The notes under the pieces were generated by a model that saw only the letters and a program-made list of their open reading frames with translations, ran no database searches and was not told the origin of the DNA. 64,000 nt of DNA from Tridacna crocea (Eukaryota; Mollusca; Bivalvia; Cardiida; Cardiidae). Below, in pieces: positions 21,365 to 32,435 of this stretch. The stretch spans positions 5,728,001 to 5,792,000 of the forward strand of contig OX031058.1 of NCBI GenBank assembly GCA_943736015.1. The letters are read 5' to 3'. Within the stretch, counting starts at the first letter, position 1, and each line of letters begins with the position of its first letter. A program made the translations under genes and the position numbers.

Positions 21365-21630
21365 GAAAAATGGCGTTTGGGCGAAATGGGAAGGGGCCTT
21401 GTGGGAAAAGGGCGAAATGTTCTTTGGGTGAAATGGGAAAGTTGGGCGAGATGGCTTCTGGGCGAAATGAAAAGTGGGCGAAAATGAATTTGGGCAAAAA
21501 AGGGCAGGACAGATATTTGGCGAAATGGGAAAAGGGCGAAGTTGGAAAGGGCGAAAAATGAATGGGCGAAGCGGGAAAAATTCTGGCGAAATGGGAATGG
21601 GCGAAATGGGATTGGGCGAACTGGGAATAA
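21365..21630 (-). repeat. 15-bp minisatellite, inverted arm (GGGCGAAATGGGAA units)
   Basis: Reverse complement of the 20920 array with a comparable number of units. The spacer (21196-21364) is not repetitive. Confidence 0.9.
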
Positions 21631-21727
21631 ACCCGATTAAAAAGCATGTTATATATAGTCTGATCTTGGTTCTGCCCTGTACACAAATGGATTTACGAAA
21701 GTCATCTACGATACGGTAAATTTCAGT

Positions 21728-22037
21728 TTAACTGTTTACCACACAATCTAGAGTTTCAATAACCCTGAGGGAGAAACCTTTACAAAACATTGTGGAAAAA
21801 GGAGAAAATGCTGGTAAACAGCATTTTTTCCCTTTCCCACCATGTTTACTACCTTATTACGGACACGTTTCATCGTTTGAGCCACCTCTAAATTGTGGTC
21901 TGCAAATCGTCGTTTTTCTTCAAAAACCTCGTAACTACAGCTTGAAACAAGCTGCAGTTACGAGGTTTTTAAAGTAAACCGACGAAAGTTTACTATCTTG
22001 GACCAATCTACGTTTTCGTCATTTGGTAAATATTTAA
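21728..22037 (-). mobile_element. MITE-A interrupted by a second palindrome
   Basis: TTAACTGTTTACCACACAAT to CATTTGGTAAATATTTAA. At about 21909-21994 an insertion with the inverted repeat AAAAACCTCGTAACT...AGTTACGAGGTTTTT splits the GTCTGCAAAT segment from the right end. Confidence 0.75.
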
Positions 22038-22133
22038 ACCGCTACACACTTTATTCACGTCAAAAATCAGGATTTGACTGGGCAAAGTTATTGTGCAAAG
22101 TGCTGATGGTGCAACTTTGAGAATTTGTGGCTT

Positions 22134-22363
22134 TTAACTCTTTACCAAACAACAAAATTTTAGACTGGTCCAAATTGAAAGCATTTGTAGACGACAAAAT
22201 GAATGTGACTGAAGAATTGAAATCTGTTTTAGGAAGGGAAGAAAACATTGTGGGAAAAGGAGAAAATGCTGGTAACCAGCATTTTCTCCTTTTCCCACAA
22301 TGTTTTCAAAAGGCTTCTTTCACAGGGGTGTTAAAATTCGGGAATTGTGTGGTAAAGGGTTAA
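22134..22363 (+). mobile_element. MITE-A, complete copy (230 bp)
   Basis: TTAACTCTTTACCAAACAAC to TGTGTGGTAAAGGGTTAA, with a perfect GGTAACC hairpin. Confidence 0.9.
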
Positions 22364-22740
22364 ACACTGGTGCGGTTTTATAACTGATATTTCATTGAAA
22401 AGGGATTTAAACGTCTACAAAAGGACAAAATAATGCCCCCCCCCCTCCCTAAATATGGCTGCTAAATTACGCAATATGTAGGTAGTCCATAATTATGTAA
22501 AGATTTATTAATAATATAATTATGCATGTACGTATGATAAATATAGTATGACTATCACATAATTTCTTTATGGTGAGTAGATTGTTTACGTACAAATTTC
22601 ATCCCAGCATTGGACTCATTTAGCTGCACCTTTTTTTTCAATTTCGGATTTTTTTATTACTTTATAGGACGATGCAGATCCAGATTTGATTGAACAGACT
22701 ACGGAAGCGCTTATCATTTCAAACACAACTACAATGATAC
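22364..22740. other. Unannotated AT-rich stretch
   Basis: A C-homopolymer at 22434-22446. No other feature recognised. Confidence 0.4.
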
Positions 22741-22744
22741 TGAT

Positions 22745-23225
22745 ATTTGAAAGAAGAAAAAGAAGAAGAAGGAGGATGAGGAGGAGGAGAAGAAGAAGAG
22801 GAGGAAGAAGAAGAAGATGATGATGCTTATCATTTCAAACACAACTACTATGACACCGATTTAGAAGAAGAAGAAGAAGAAGAAGATGATGATGATGATG
22901 ATGATGATGATGTTAGTGATGCTGCTGCTGCTGCTGATGATGATGATGACGATGATGACGGCGATGATGATGATGATGTTGATATGTATGTAGTAGTGAT
23001 AGTCTTGATAATGATGATGATGATGATGATAATGACGATGATGACGACGACGACGACGACGATGATGATGATGACGATGATGACGACGACGACGACGATG
23101 CTGATGATGATGACGATGATGACGACGACGATGATGATAATGATGATGATGATGATGATGACGACGACGACGATGATAATGATGATGATATTGACGATGA
23201 TGATGACGACGACGACGACGACGAC

Positions 23226-23262
<37 letters not shown>

Positions 23263-23268
23263 CTGATA
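22745..23268. repeat. Trinucleotide microsatellite (GAA then GAT/GAC)
   Basis: About 520 bp of AAG/GAA followed by interrupted GATGAT and GACGAC runs. It keeps all six frames largely open. The resulting poly-Ser/His/Met/Ile peptides are not genes. A 20-bp block (TTATCATTTCAAACACAACT) occurs on both sides of the GAA run. Confidence 0.95.
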
Positions 23269-23495
23269 TATAAAGGCATCAGTGGTTATCATGATTGAAA
23301 CATGCACACTGCACTTGAAGGTCTCTCAAAATCATACAGCCATGACAAACCAAAACAAATGACTCCATGGGAAAAAGCTAAACATTGCGATGTAAAGTAG
23401 CCTTCGAGGGCGTATAGCTGTCAATATCTTTTATTGTTGCCGCAAACAACGTACAGGAAGGACAATAAAAATGGCCAGTCAACTCACTCTTCACC

Positions 23496-23720
23496 CGTGG
23501 GCAACATTTAGACTAAAAGTCTTGTCCAATATTGAACAAAAATTGCAGGCAAAAGATTAAATGTGGTTCAAATTATGAGATATGTCTTTGCACAGGGTAG
23601 AAAACATTGTGGAAAAAAAAGGGGAAAATGCTGGTTATCAGCATTTTCTCCTTTTTTCCCCGCAATGTTTTTAAAACATTTTTTTTCTTCAGGGTTATTT
23701 CGTTAAGGGTGGGTAAATCA
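23496..23720 (+). mobile_element. MITE-A, old copy with poly-A changes in the hairpin
   Basis: GGAAAAAAAAGGGGAAAATG and the matching CATTTTCTCCTTTTTTCCCC. Both outer ends decayed. Confidence 0.6.
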
Positions 23721-24164
23721 TTGGTGATTAGTAATAAAAAGAATGAGGAAAAATTACATGTACGTTTCCCACGGAAATGAAGCGGCCACATCAAAAAGGT
23801 TTTACTTGCTATGTTCGACACTTTAAAGGGGACTGTTTCAGATTTTTATGATCAAACAATGATTCGAAAGCGTTTTGTTCGTGAATTTGAACGGTAAAAG
23901 CTGACAAACCATCACTAAATAAGAAAGAAGTATGAGAAAACATTTCTTCCTGTGATGGTATTTCCTTAATTGGATACGTAGCCTTTTGATATATTTGCCG
24001 TCAGAAAATAATACAAAAACCAGTGTAAACTGAATAATTATGTATCTACACTGTCTAAAAAAATGACTGGTCACTTTTTGGAAAGTGTTACATCAAGTTT
24101 TGAAACAAGAATTCAATTTTAAAAAAGTGTAAAGAATAAGGTAGAAAACCCTATTTTTAATTGA
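23721..24164. other. Unannotated stretch
   Basis: Nothing recognised. Confidence 0.4.
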
Positions 24165-24249
24165 CTTAAGAAGTCACAGAATCCCTACTTTTGACGACCC
24201 TGACAGAGAAGCCTGTAGAAAACATTGTGGGAAAAGGAGAAAATGCTGG
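24165..24249 (-). mobile_element. MITE-A half, truncated at hairpin centre
   Basis: ACAGAATCCCTACTTTTGAC, GACCCTGACAGAGAAGCC and the left hairpin arm up to GCTGGTAAC. Family G sequence begins at the next base and the other half is not found. Confidence 0.75.
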
Positions 24250-24610
24250 TAACTCATCGAGTGAACACCATCGGTAAAATATTACCGATGGTGTTCAGGA
24301 GATGAAATAAATTTCGATCTTTCACCGAAAAAAGACAAATATTCTATTTATTTCATCTTTTCAGTTATTCCCCGTGGCGTAGCCCCTCCGCATAACGACG
24401 CGTTACAATATCACGTCAAGCTCAAGAAATGTAAGGTAATTGACGTCATATTTCCATCTGGTTTTGAGTCACGCGCAATTTACCTAGGTAAAAAGAATAT
24501 AAAAATCGGTATTTTCACCGCTCGTACCCGTGGAATATCGAAAAATATTTTCACCGCTATTTCTCGATATCCTACCGGAAATCATGGAATAAATCTCTAT
24601 CTTCACACCT
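24250..24610 (+). mobile_element. Family G element, copy 2
   Basis: TCATCGAGTGAACACCATCG hairpin (shorter than in copy 1), TTCCCCGTGGCGTAGCCCC, TTGACGTCATATTTCCATC, TTTACCTAGGTAAA, and a right end with TATTTCTCGATATCC. Confidence 0.65.
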
Positions 24611-24734
24611 TTAGGTTTTGCTTCCCAGTGTTAATTTTGATGACATGAAATCTTTATTTTCGTAGGTATAAACAAGTTCCACGTTTTTTATATGTTTTTG
24701 AGGTTTTAGGTTTAAGGTTTTTCTGTAGGTTTAG

Positions 24735-24805
24735 TTGTTGTTGTTGTTGTTGTTACAGCTGCTGTTTTTGTTGTTTTTGGTGTTTCAAACAAACAAACAA
24801 ACACG
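24735..24805. repeat. GTT microsatellite and short CAAA run
   Basis: TTGTTG repeats followed by AAACAAACAAACAAAC. Confidence 0.85.
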
Positions 24806-24858
24806 TGAAAAAAGAGACAAAAAATAGAGATGCGTAGGTTCAATACCTAAAGAAACTA

Positions 24859-25062
24859 ACCCTTGCCTGCTAAGTGCGACTGAATGAACTTTTGCGGACA
24901 GTGTAGATCAAGATCAGACTGCACAGAACGTGCAGTCTGATCTTGGATCTACACTGTCCGATAAAGAGATATTATTCCCCTGTATATGCCGTTTGAAAAT
25001 AGCAATATTTGGGATTTTTACTATAGAATTGAAAATTTTGTTTTAGTTACTTCGCAGGATAA
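24859..25062 (+). mobile_element. MITE-B, nearly complete copy
   Basis: CTAACCCTTGCCTGCTAAG left end and TTCGCAGGATAAAGG right end, with a perfect hairpin at 24897-24962. Confidence 0.8.
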
Positions 25063-25249
25063 AGGTGAATGGTACATTTTTCACAAGTCTCTGCTCCAAG
25101 TTCTGCAGTACTGAAGAAAGGCAAGTCACACAGGGGTTGCAAAGGCAAAATAAAATGTTTTCGAAATTATAAGGGAAGTCAGTGCGGCAGAATACATTTG
25201 TCTTTTATCGTATCTATTTCTTTTTATACTCTTTGGTGTGAACTAAAAT

Positions 25250-25470
25250 AACAACATGCAGTTTAGAGGAATTATCGTATGGCAATGCTGGTTCAAACTG
25301 GTTAAAACCGAATGCATGCGTATGCGCAATGAAAACATTGTGGTAACCAGCATTTGCTCTTTTTTTCAAAATGTTTTCTACCTTATCAAAGACAGCTTCA
25401 ACATTTTTAGCCACTTTGAATTTAGCGTTTTCACATGCTTTTGGCTTGAACAAGTCTAAAAGTGTGTCGT
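25250..25470 (-). mobile_element. MITE-A, degraded
   Basis: One arm is largely deleted: GAAAACATTGTGGTAACCAGC joins directly to TTTGCTCTTTTTTTC. TTTTAGCCACTTTGAATTTAG and CTTGAACAAGTCTAAAA mark the right part. Confidence 0.5.
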
Positions 25471-25627
25471 GTTGTACGATCAAGGATAAAGACAAACGAA
25501 TGAGATGGACAGAAAAAGTGTTGTGGTGCTCGTGCAATGAAATCAGTCGTGAATGAAGCATCATTGTTGAAATGAAGAGTGCCTTAGCCTTTATTAGCCC
25601 CCCCCCCCCCCCTGCCCCCCATGGCGG

Positions 25628-25864
25628 TGTTAAGCTGGGAAATGACCCTCCCCTACAAAATGACCCATGGGTCATTTCTCTACGTAGGGGAGTGACTCGG
25701 GTCATTATCCTACGTAGAGAGAAAACCTTCTCGGGTCATTTCTCCACGTAGAATAATAACACTGGGTTATTTCTCTACGTAGAATAATGACCCGGGTCAT
25801 TCCTCTACGTAGAGAAATGACCCATGAGTCATTTTGTAGGGGAGGGTCATTTCTCTGCTTTACA
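25628..25864 (+). mobile_element. Family D palindrome, copy 2 (237 bp)
   Basis: TGTTAAGCTGGGAAATGACC to GGTCATTTCTCTGCTTTACA. Flanked by GCGG and CCGG, three of four bases identical. Confidence 0.75.
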
Positions 25865-25867
25865 CCG

Positions 25868-25963
25868 GAAACAAATTTCAGTATCTGAGTGATGTTTTAC
25901 TTGTCGTCTTTAAGTGCTTTCAGTTTGGACTAGTCTTAAATTTTGTTATTGGTAAAGAATTAC
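25868..25963 (-). mobile_element. MITE-A right-half fragment
   Basis: GGAAACAAATTTCAGTATC, TACTTGTCGTCTTTAAGTGC and TTGGTAAAGAATTAC directly follow the family D element. The left half is missing. Confidence 0.6.
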
Positions 25964-26082
25964 AGAGATTCTGTCCTTGCATTGATAAAGTGCATGTAAA
26001 TGAAATGGGCATAATATTATAAGTTGAACATGATAGACCAAAATGTTATGCGTTCAGACTTGTTTTGTCCTTAACAACTCTC

Positions 26083-26316
26083 TTAAACGCTTTATCACAC
26101 AATCCCGGATCTTTAAACGCCATTTGAAAGAAAGATTTTGAAAATATCGTTGGAAAAGGAGAAAATGCTGGGAACCAGCATTTTCTTCTTTTCCCACGAT
26201 ATTTTCTATTCAATCAAAGGCAAAATCCATTATATGAGCATTTTGACCTTTTTTATTTGTCATCTGTAAAATACTTCGAATTTGAGCAAGTCTGAAATTT
26301 TGTTTTCAGGTTTAGA
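26083..26316 (-). mobile_element. MITE-A, complete diverged copy
   Basis: TTAAACGCTTTATCACACAAT at the left, a hairpin with paired changes (AATATCGTTGG / CCACGATATTTTC), and a GTTTTCAGGTTTAGAG right end. Confidence 0.75.
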
Positions 26317-26368
26317 GTAAAACCGTAACTCGAACTGAGCTATGTCAAAGGAGATTAATGAAATTTAT

Positions 26369-26685
26369 TTTATGCTTTCCGGTAGGATATCGAGAAATAG
26401 CAGTGAAGATATTTTTCGATATTCCACGGGTACGAGCAGTGAAAATACCGATTTCTATAGTCTAGTTACCTAGGTAAATTGTGCATGATGCACAACCAGA
26501 TGGAAATATGACGTCATTTACCTTTCATTTCTCGCGCTTGACGTAATACTGTAATGCATTGCTATGCGGAGTGGGTACGCCACGGGAAATAACTGAATAG
26601 AATTGTACTGGATTTTGATAAACCTCCTCCCAGAAAGGGTTGAAAGCATGAAATAAATAGAATATTTTTTTTTCTATTATCTATT
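26369..26685 (-). mobile_element. Family G element, copy 3 (reverse)
   Basis: Reverse complement of the body of copies 1 and 2: GGATATCGAGAAATAGC, TTACCTAGGTAAATTG, ATGACGTCATTTACC, CGCCACGGGAAATAAC. It lacks the long terminal hairpin. Confidence 0.65.
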
Positions 26686-26722
26686 TAATTGTAGGAATAC
26701 TTTGTTACCGATAAAACAAAAT

Positions 26723-26905
26723 CATGCGCGGATCCAGATATTTTTCTCAGGGGGGGGGGGGGGGTCCCACCGAAAACGCACTCGTCTAATTATATGATAC
26801 TTTGATTTCCGGATTTCAGTGGATGTTATCCGTTTACGTTTTTGCCAAAATTCCGGGGGGGGGGGGGGTCCGGACCCCCGGTCCCCCCCTCTGGATTCGC
26901 CCATG
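26723..26905. mobile_element. Short TIR element with two poly-G tracts (183 bp)
   Basis: Ends CATGCGCGGATCCAGA and TCTGGATTCGCCCATG are inverted repeats, flanked by direct AAAAT repeats. It carries G runs at about 26751-26763 and 26856-26869 and the palindrome GGGGTCCGGACCCCC. Confidence 0.65.
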
Positions 26906-27000
26906 AAAATGTACACTTTGACAATGAAAACTACAAAAACTAGAATTTCTTTTACATTTTGAATACTCTGAGACGAAGTATTCTTGAGATAAAAGGATAA

Positions 27001-27073
27001 CGCCCAACGTGGGGCTCGAACCCACGACCCCGAGATTAAGAGTCTCGTGCTCTACCGACTGAGCTAGCCGGGC
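27001..27073 (-). tRNA. tRNA-Lys (anticodon CTT)
   Basis: On the minus strand: acceptor GCCCGGC with GTTGGGC, D arm GCTCAGTCGGTAGAGC, anticodon arm GAGACTCTTAATCTC with CTT, T arm CGTGGGTTCGAGCCCCACG, discriminator G. TTTT lies about 10 nt downstream. Same sequence as the copy at 32436. Confidence 0.95.
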
Positions 27074-27203
27074 TTGTCATTGACACACACATGATTGACA
27101 TGTGAATAATATCAATAAGAATGCAGGAAATGTTTATCAAGAAAATCTTCAACGATAATGAGATACAAGTCCTGAATCGCAAGGATGTTGTTATCATATG
27201 GTT

Positions 27204-27459
27204 TGCAACACGCAAAAGGGGGCATTCAGACATTTGCGTAAAGCGTCGTCTCGGATCAGCCTTCGCAGTCCGCGCAGGCTAATCCGAGACGGCGCTTTAC
27301 GACTATATTAGATTTTGTGCTACAGAACACTTGCGCAAAACGGAAAATTACATGAAAAACGGAAAGTGTCGTTTCGGATTAGCCTGCGCGGACTGTGCAG
27401 GCTGATGCGAGACGATATTTTACGCAAATGCCCGAATACCAAAGCCATATTGTGTTGCT
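27204..27459 (+). mobile_element. MITE-C, complete copy (256 bp)
   Basis: TTGCAACACGCAAAAGGGGG at the left. The right end TTGTGTTGC is partly decayed. Both hairpins are present. Confidence 0.85.
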
Positions 27460-27757
27460 GTCTTAACTACTGAAATATTTGTAAAATTTTCAGCTGCCAA
27501 TAATTAGAGGAGGGGAATGACCGAATCTAAGTTGTGAGAACTTGTGACCAGACTCCTTTGCCAACGTACATGTGCCATTCCATGAACTAGAAATTGTGTT
27601 TATGTACATGTATTGCTTTTGTTAACATGTACATATGTAGGTCAATAATATGTATTTAAACCAAACTGTAGATGTCACACTCGTTATCACCTTTCTATGC
27701 AATGACTGAATCTATACGCGAGTTTTTAAATATCCTTGCAGGGAAGATCTTGGCCGC

Positions 27758-27963
27758 TGTAATGTAGAGAAATGACCTCCCCTAAAAATGACACAAGGGT
27801 AGAGGAATGACCCGGGTCATTATTCTTAGTAGAGAAATGACCCCAGGGGGTTATTTCTCTACGTAGAATAATGACCGGGTCATTCCTATACGTAATGAAA
27901 TGACCCATGGGTCATTTCTCTACGTAGTGAAATGACTCGTGGGACATTTGGTAGGGGAGAAAT
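27758..27963 (+). mobile_element. Family D palindrome, copy 3, right end shortened
   Basis: Starts TGTAATGTAGAGAAATGACC. The usual CTCTGCATTACA end is missing, yet CCGC is repeated at 27754-27757 and 27964-27967. Confidence 0.7.
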
Positions 27964-28143
27964 CCGCCGATGATTTGTATGGAACATGGTAAAATGATAT
28001 ATATAAGTGATTCTACCCTTGCATTGCGATGTGCATTACATGAAACGAGAATTTTCGCTGAACATTGAAGAACTAGTATTGGGCAATCAGATTTGTTTTG
28101 GCCCGAACAACTTTCCTAGTATCCGTAGGTTGTCTGCGTATCT

Positions 28144-28920
28144 CTAAAGGTGGCCCTTCAGATTTTGGGACGAAAATTGTACAAAAATGCAAAAAAAAAA
28201 TCATCCTTAACCCTTTACCCCATAAGGCATTTCTATGGTATCTCTAATTGACCCTAAATAACAGCAAGGATGAAGCTGTTTCTTATGTGTATATGACACC
28301 TTTTGATAGTGTAGAAAACATTGTGGCAAAAGGTGAAATTGCTCGTCACGAGCAATTTTACCTTTTGCCACAATGTTTTCCAAAGGCTCCTACAAGCAAT
28401 GCGTAGAAATGAGTATCTACGGAGTAAAGAGTTAAACTCCCAAAGCCTTTTAATTTTCATTCATAAAACCCCAGTAGTCAAACACCGTCCAACAACACGA
28501 GAAATTAGAGATTTACTACAGCCAAGGTCGACAACGAGGGGAGATACGTTCTATTTTTAGATGATCAATTCGCTCATTTACATACAGGAATACACTGACG
28601 AAGTTTCAAACATAGCGTCCGAAGAAGACATTATGGAAAATAATTATTACATGTTTGTTATGTAATGGAATTTAAGCGTTATGAGTCACGTGCCAGTCAC
28701 TAGGCATTCACGAAAGGCTTTATTGATTTTTTGCGCGAAATCTAAAAATACCTTAAGAGCTACGTAGCCTTTTAAGGGAATACCATCAAAAAACTTTTTT
28801 TTTTTGTAATTTTATGAATCTTAATTATTGATGACTTGTATTATTTTTTCATATGAATTTCAGTGATATATATTTTTTTAATTTGGTGAGATGTAAAAAT
28901 TCTAAATACCCACCTTTAAA
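28144..28920 (-). mobile_element. Family T element, copy 2, carrying a nested MITE-A'
   Basis: CTAAAGGTGGCCCTTCAG to ACCCACCTTTAAA. Excluding the 229-bp insertion it is about 548 bp, matching copy 3 (546 bp). The 38-codon ORF has a one-base deletion here and ends early. Confidence 0.7.
28207..28435 (+). mobile_element. MITE-A', complete copy nested in family T
   Basis: TTAACCCTTTACCCCATAAG to GGAGTAAAGAGTTAA. The ends and outer arms are A-like, but the hairpin core is GAAATTGCTCGTCACGAGC in place of the AAAATGCTGG type. Confidence 0.85.
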
Positions 28921-29168
28921 GTGCTAAGTCTTAGAGCACAATCGATAACGTACAGTTTTTTGGCTCTATTGATGTTGGAAAGCAGTCAGTGGGCATTTGT
29001 GCAAAGTTTTTGTAAAATAATTCATATCAAATCTTTGATAGGTGTACTGGTCTACAGTTGTGATTTTAATTTTAATAATGTTGAAAACGTGTTTCAGATT
29101 ATTAAAAAAATCGCTCGTAACTGAAATCAGCCGTTTTAGAATTTGAACTAGTTTTTCTGGGTGTCGAT

Positions 29169-29392
29169 ATAAACCCTTCACACGACTTTTGACGGTCCTG
29201 GAAAAAAGGGCTTTTGAAAACATTGTGGGAAAAGAAGAAAATGCCGGTAACCAGCATTTTCTATGTTTTCCACAAAGTTTTCTACTCTATCAGAGAAAAT
29301 TTCACAATCATGTTGAGCCACACTGAAATTGTTGGCTGCAAATGGTTTCAATTTGGACGATGCAAAAATTTTCTTGTCTGGTAAAGGGTTAA
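29169..29392 (-). mobile_element. MITE-A, complete copy
   Basis: TAAACCCTTCACACGAC left end and GTCTGGTAAAGGGTTAA right end. The hairpin has several unpaired changes (GAAGAAAATGCCGG). Confidence 0.75.
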
Positions 29393-29524
29393 GAAAGGGT
29401 TGCAGTACATGTATTTCCATCGAAGAACCTTTGCCTGGTTTATGTTGTGGTGTTTGACCTGTTGGTTCCAAAGGTAAACCCAGTTAATTGAGCAACATTG
29501 CTTTTGTTCATGCAATTGCTTTAA

Positions 29525-29729
29525 TTAATACTTTAACAGACAATCCGGTGTTTTTGAAAACAATGTGAGCAAAGGAGAAAATGCTGGTTACTAGCATTTT
29601 CTCCCTTTCCCACATTGCTTTCTACACTGTCAAAGACAAATCACATCAATTTAGCCGGATCAAATTTGTCGTATGCAAATGCTTTCAATTGGGACGAGTC
29701 CAAAATTATGTCGTTTGGTAAGGACTTGA
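29525..29729 (-). mobile_element. MITE-A, complete diverged copy
   Basis: TTAATACTTTAACAGACAAT to GTTTGGTAAGGACTTGA. Confidence 0.7.
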
Positions 29730-29982
29730 ATTAGGACAAGTCAGTTATTTGTCTTCTGCTAGAGTAAAGGGTTAATAATCTGCCAATGTGTTTTAGTCTC
29801 TTAAAACCCACTTGTCTAGAGAACTCTACAATCCCATATTTCATAAAGAGAGGACTGAGTCAAAACAATATGGCGACCTCTTAACTTCCGGTTTTCCAAG
29901 TGTTTCCGGTGTCAAGAGGAAACTCGTGGCGCCAGAATGTGAATCACTGCGAAATCTACAAGTTTGAAAAATTATCGCAACC

Positions 29983-30200
29983 TTGACACTTTACCAGACA
30001 ATATAATTTTATACTTGTACGAATTGAAAGCGTTTGCAGACGACAATTCAAGTGTGATGGCATGTGGGATCTTTCATTAAAAAGCTAGAAAACATTGTAG
30101 AAAATAAATGCCTGTAAACAGCATTTTTCTTCTTTCGTCACGATGTATTCAAAGCCTTTCTAGGGTCGTTAAAATACGGGATTGTTTGGTAGACGGTTAA
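29983..30200 (+). mobile_element. MITE-A, diverged, shares its right TTAA with the next copy
   Basis: TTGACACTTTACCAGACAAT to GTTTGGTAGACGGTTAA. The TTAA at 30197-30200 is also the left end of the following copy. Confidence 0.75.
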
Positions 30201-30621
30201 TTCATTACCAAACGACAATATTTTAGGCTTGTCTAAATCGATTGCATTTGCAGACGACCAAATAAAAGTGACTGAAATTTTGAAATTTGTGTTGTGAATG
30301 AATGAATGAATATTGCTTTATGGCGCATCGACAGCTTTGGTCATTTAGCGCGAATATCTGTGTTAAAACATAAGAAAAGGGAAATTTTTAAACTGAAAAA
30401 AAAAAGGTTTGAATACATTTATAATAGCAAAAGAGTTGAATTAAGAAGAGTTATGTGCGATCTTAATATGTATAAAAGGACATTTGTTTCGTGAAGGGTA
30501 GAAAACATTATGGGAAAAGGAGGAAATGCTGGTTACCAGCATTTTCTCCTTTTCCCACAATGTTTTCTAAGGTTTCTTTCTCAGGATCGTCAAAAATAGG
30601 GATTGTGTGGTAATGTGTTAA
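30197..30621 (+). mobile_element. MITE-A split by a retroposon insertion
   Basis: TTAATTCATTACCAAACGAC to GTGTGGTAATGTGTTAA. The element is normal except for about 183 bp inserted between AAATTTGTGTTGTGAA and its near repeat CATTTGTTTCGTGAA. Confidence 0.85.
30298..30480 (-). mobile_element. Retroposon 3' fragment with TTCA tail
   Basis: On the minus strand it ends GATGCGCCATAAAGCAATA followed by a TTCA repeat tail. It is flanked by an imperfect direct repeat of about 15 bp, as expected for a 5'-truncated LINE or a SINE. Confidence 0.6.
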
Positions 30622-30730
30622 ACGTGTTGTCTTGAACCTGGAGCAATTTTTATTTCCTTTCAGATTTCTTGTAAGGGGATTTTCTTTTGTACTGCATTGG
30701 GTTTCTAACCTAAACATAGTCGAGGTCCTT

Positions 30731-30959
30731 TTTCACCCTTCACCAAACAACCCCTGCTTTTTGCGATCCTGAAATAGAAGCCATTTGAAAACACTGTGAG
30801 AAAAGGAGAAAATGCTGGTAACCAACATTTTCTCCTTTTCCCAAACTGTTTCTACCGTGCTGAAAACAATTTTCAATCTTTGACTAATGTCTATTTTGTC
30901 GCTTTCAAGCACTTTGAATTTGAACCAGTCTAAAATTTTGTCGATGGGAAAAGAGTTAA
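30731..30959 (-). mobile_element. MITE-A, complete copy
   Basis: TTCACCCTTCACCAAACAAC to ATGGGAAAAGAGTTAA. Confidence 0.8.
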
Positions 30960-31050
30960 GGCTATGGTTACTCAGCCAATTATCAATTTGTTACTCCGAC
31001 AAATGCAATTTGATATCAAACATTAAGTTTTGCTTTTTTCGGCAGGCCGG

Positions 31051-31357
31051 TTTAATGTAGAGAAATGACCCTCCCCTACAAAATGACTCATGGGTCATTT
31101 CACTGAGTAGAGAAATGACCCATGGGTCATTTCACCACGTAGAGGAATGACCCGGGTCATTATTCTACATAGAAAAATGACCCCTACCCATGGGTCATTT
31201 CAGTTAGTAGAGGAATGACCCGGGTCATTATTCTACGTAGAGTAATAACTCTCTGGGATCACTTCTCTACTTAGAATTATGACCCGGGTCATTTATCTAC
31301 ATAGTGAATTGACCCATGGGTCATTTTAATAAGAGAGGGTCATTTTTCTGCATTACA
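31051..31357 (+). mobile_element. Family D palindrome, copy 4, enlarged (307 bp)
   Basis: TTTAATGTAGAGAAATGACC to TTTTTCTGCATTACA. It contains additional TGACCCATGGGTCATTTCA modules compared with the copies of about 237 bp. Flanks do not show a matching 4-bp duplication. Confidence 0.75.
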
Positions 31358-31659
31358 ACGCCCCATCGGCTGACTGGCTGATTGAGTAACTTGTTGACTG
31401 TAATTTTTCGGCGTAGCTAAATACGCTGCCTTTGACCCATTTTTTCCTACTGATAACGAATGAATACAGGGTCATCTGTGATTGGTTAAAATGTGCACGC
31501 GTTTATACCTCGAACCCCTCCTGCCATATTTTCTCGCACATATATGAAACCAATATATACCAGCCTTCCTAACGCTAATCGAAGCCCAGTGGCCTTGTTT
31601 GTTACTACAGAAATTTCAATGTGATAGAAAATGATCCTTTTCTGATTCTGTTTGAATAT
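31358..31659. other. Unannotated stretch
   Basis: Nothing recognised. Confidence 0.4.
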
Positions 31660-31866
31660 CTAACCCATACACTGCTGACTGAAACTTTTAGGTCGAATGT
31701 GAAATCCCAAAAGTTACTATTTCAAAGATAATTTTTTGGGGAAAAAGTATCTCCTTATCGAACAGTGTAGATCCAAGATCAGACTGCAGGTTCTGTGCAG
31801 TCTGATCTTAATCTATGCTGTCCGCAACAAGTCAGTGAGTAGCGCTTAGCAGCCGAAAAGTCGATA
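31660..31866 (-). mobile_element. MITE-B, nearly complete copy
   Basis: ATCTAACCCATACACTGCTG left end, hairpin at 31758-31823, and the AGTCAGTGAGTAGCGCTTAG right arm. Confidence 0.75.
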
Positions 31867-32435
31867 ACGTTATTTTCACATAAGCGTCACTCAATAACCC
31901 AATTCTACTTATCAAGAAAATAAAAAACGGCGAGGAAAAAGAAACAATTGCTCCAGATTTTATTTTTAATTATTTTACTTCATATTTAGCCACATAAGAG
32001 TTTTACAATTTATTAGACAGTGCCTCTTTCACTTAATATATCTTTTTAAAGATATTTCGTGTTTGTTTTTATTTTTACATTAAGATTAACTTCACTCGTA
32101 CACCTAGGGAGATAGGATTAAATAGCAGTTTACTGACGTATTATAACCATTCAAAGTCAAAGTACAGCAGGTGATAATATTTACCTGTGAGGATAGTTTA
32201 CATTAAGTTCAAACGGCACAAAACGTGCAGTCTGATCTTTGGCTACACTGTCCCCTATTTCGAGATACTCCTGTCAAAAACAACCCTGACAAATGTATTG
32301 GCTTGGGGTTTGTTATCGACAAAGAAATCTATCTTTTGTAGAATGGCGCGAAAATTGTAAACAGTAGCAGATGGTAGAACGATAGTTTACTAAGCGTATT
32401 AATTGGTTTGTAACTAAGCCCATATCGCGATATCT
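31867..32435. other. Mostly unannotated; MITE-B half at 32215-32262
   Basis: A right half of a B hairpin (AACGTGCAGTCTGATCTTTG, ACACTGTCCC) lies at 32228-32255. Otherwise AT-rich. Confidence 0.4.

Noticed and set aside
22848..23307. Poly-Ile/Val/Ser and poly-His/Arg frames
   Set aside because: Product of a GAT/GAC microsatellite.
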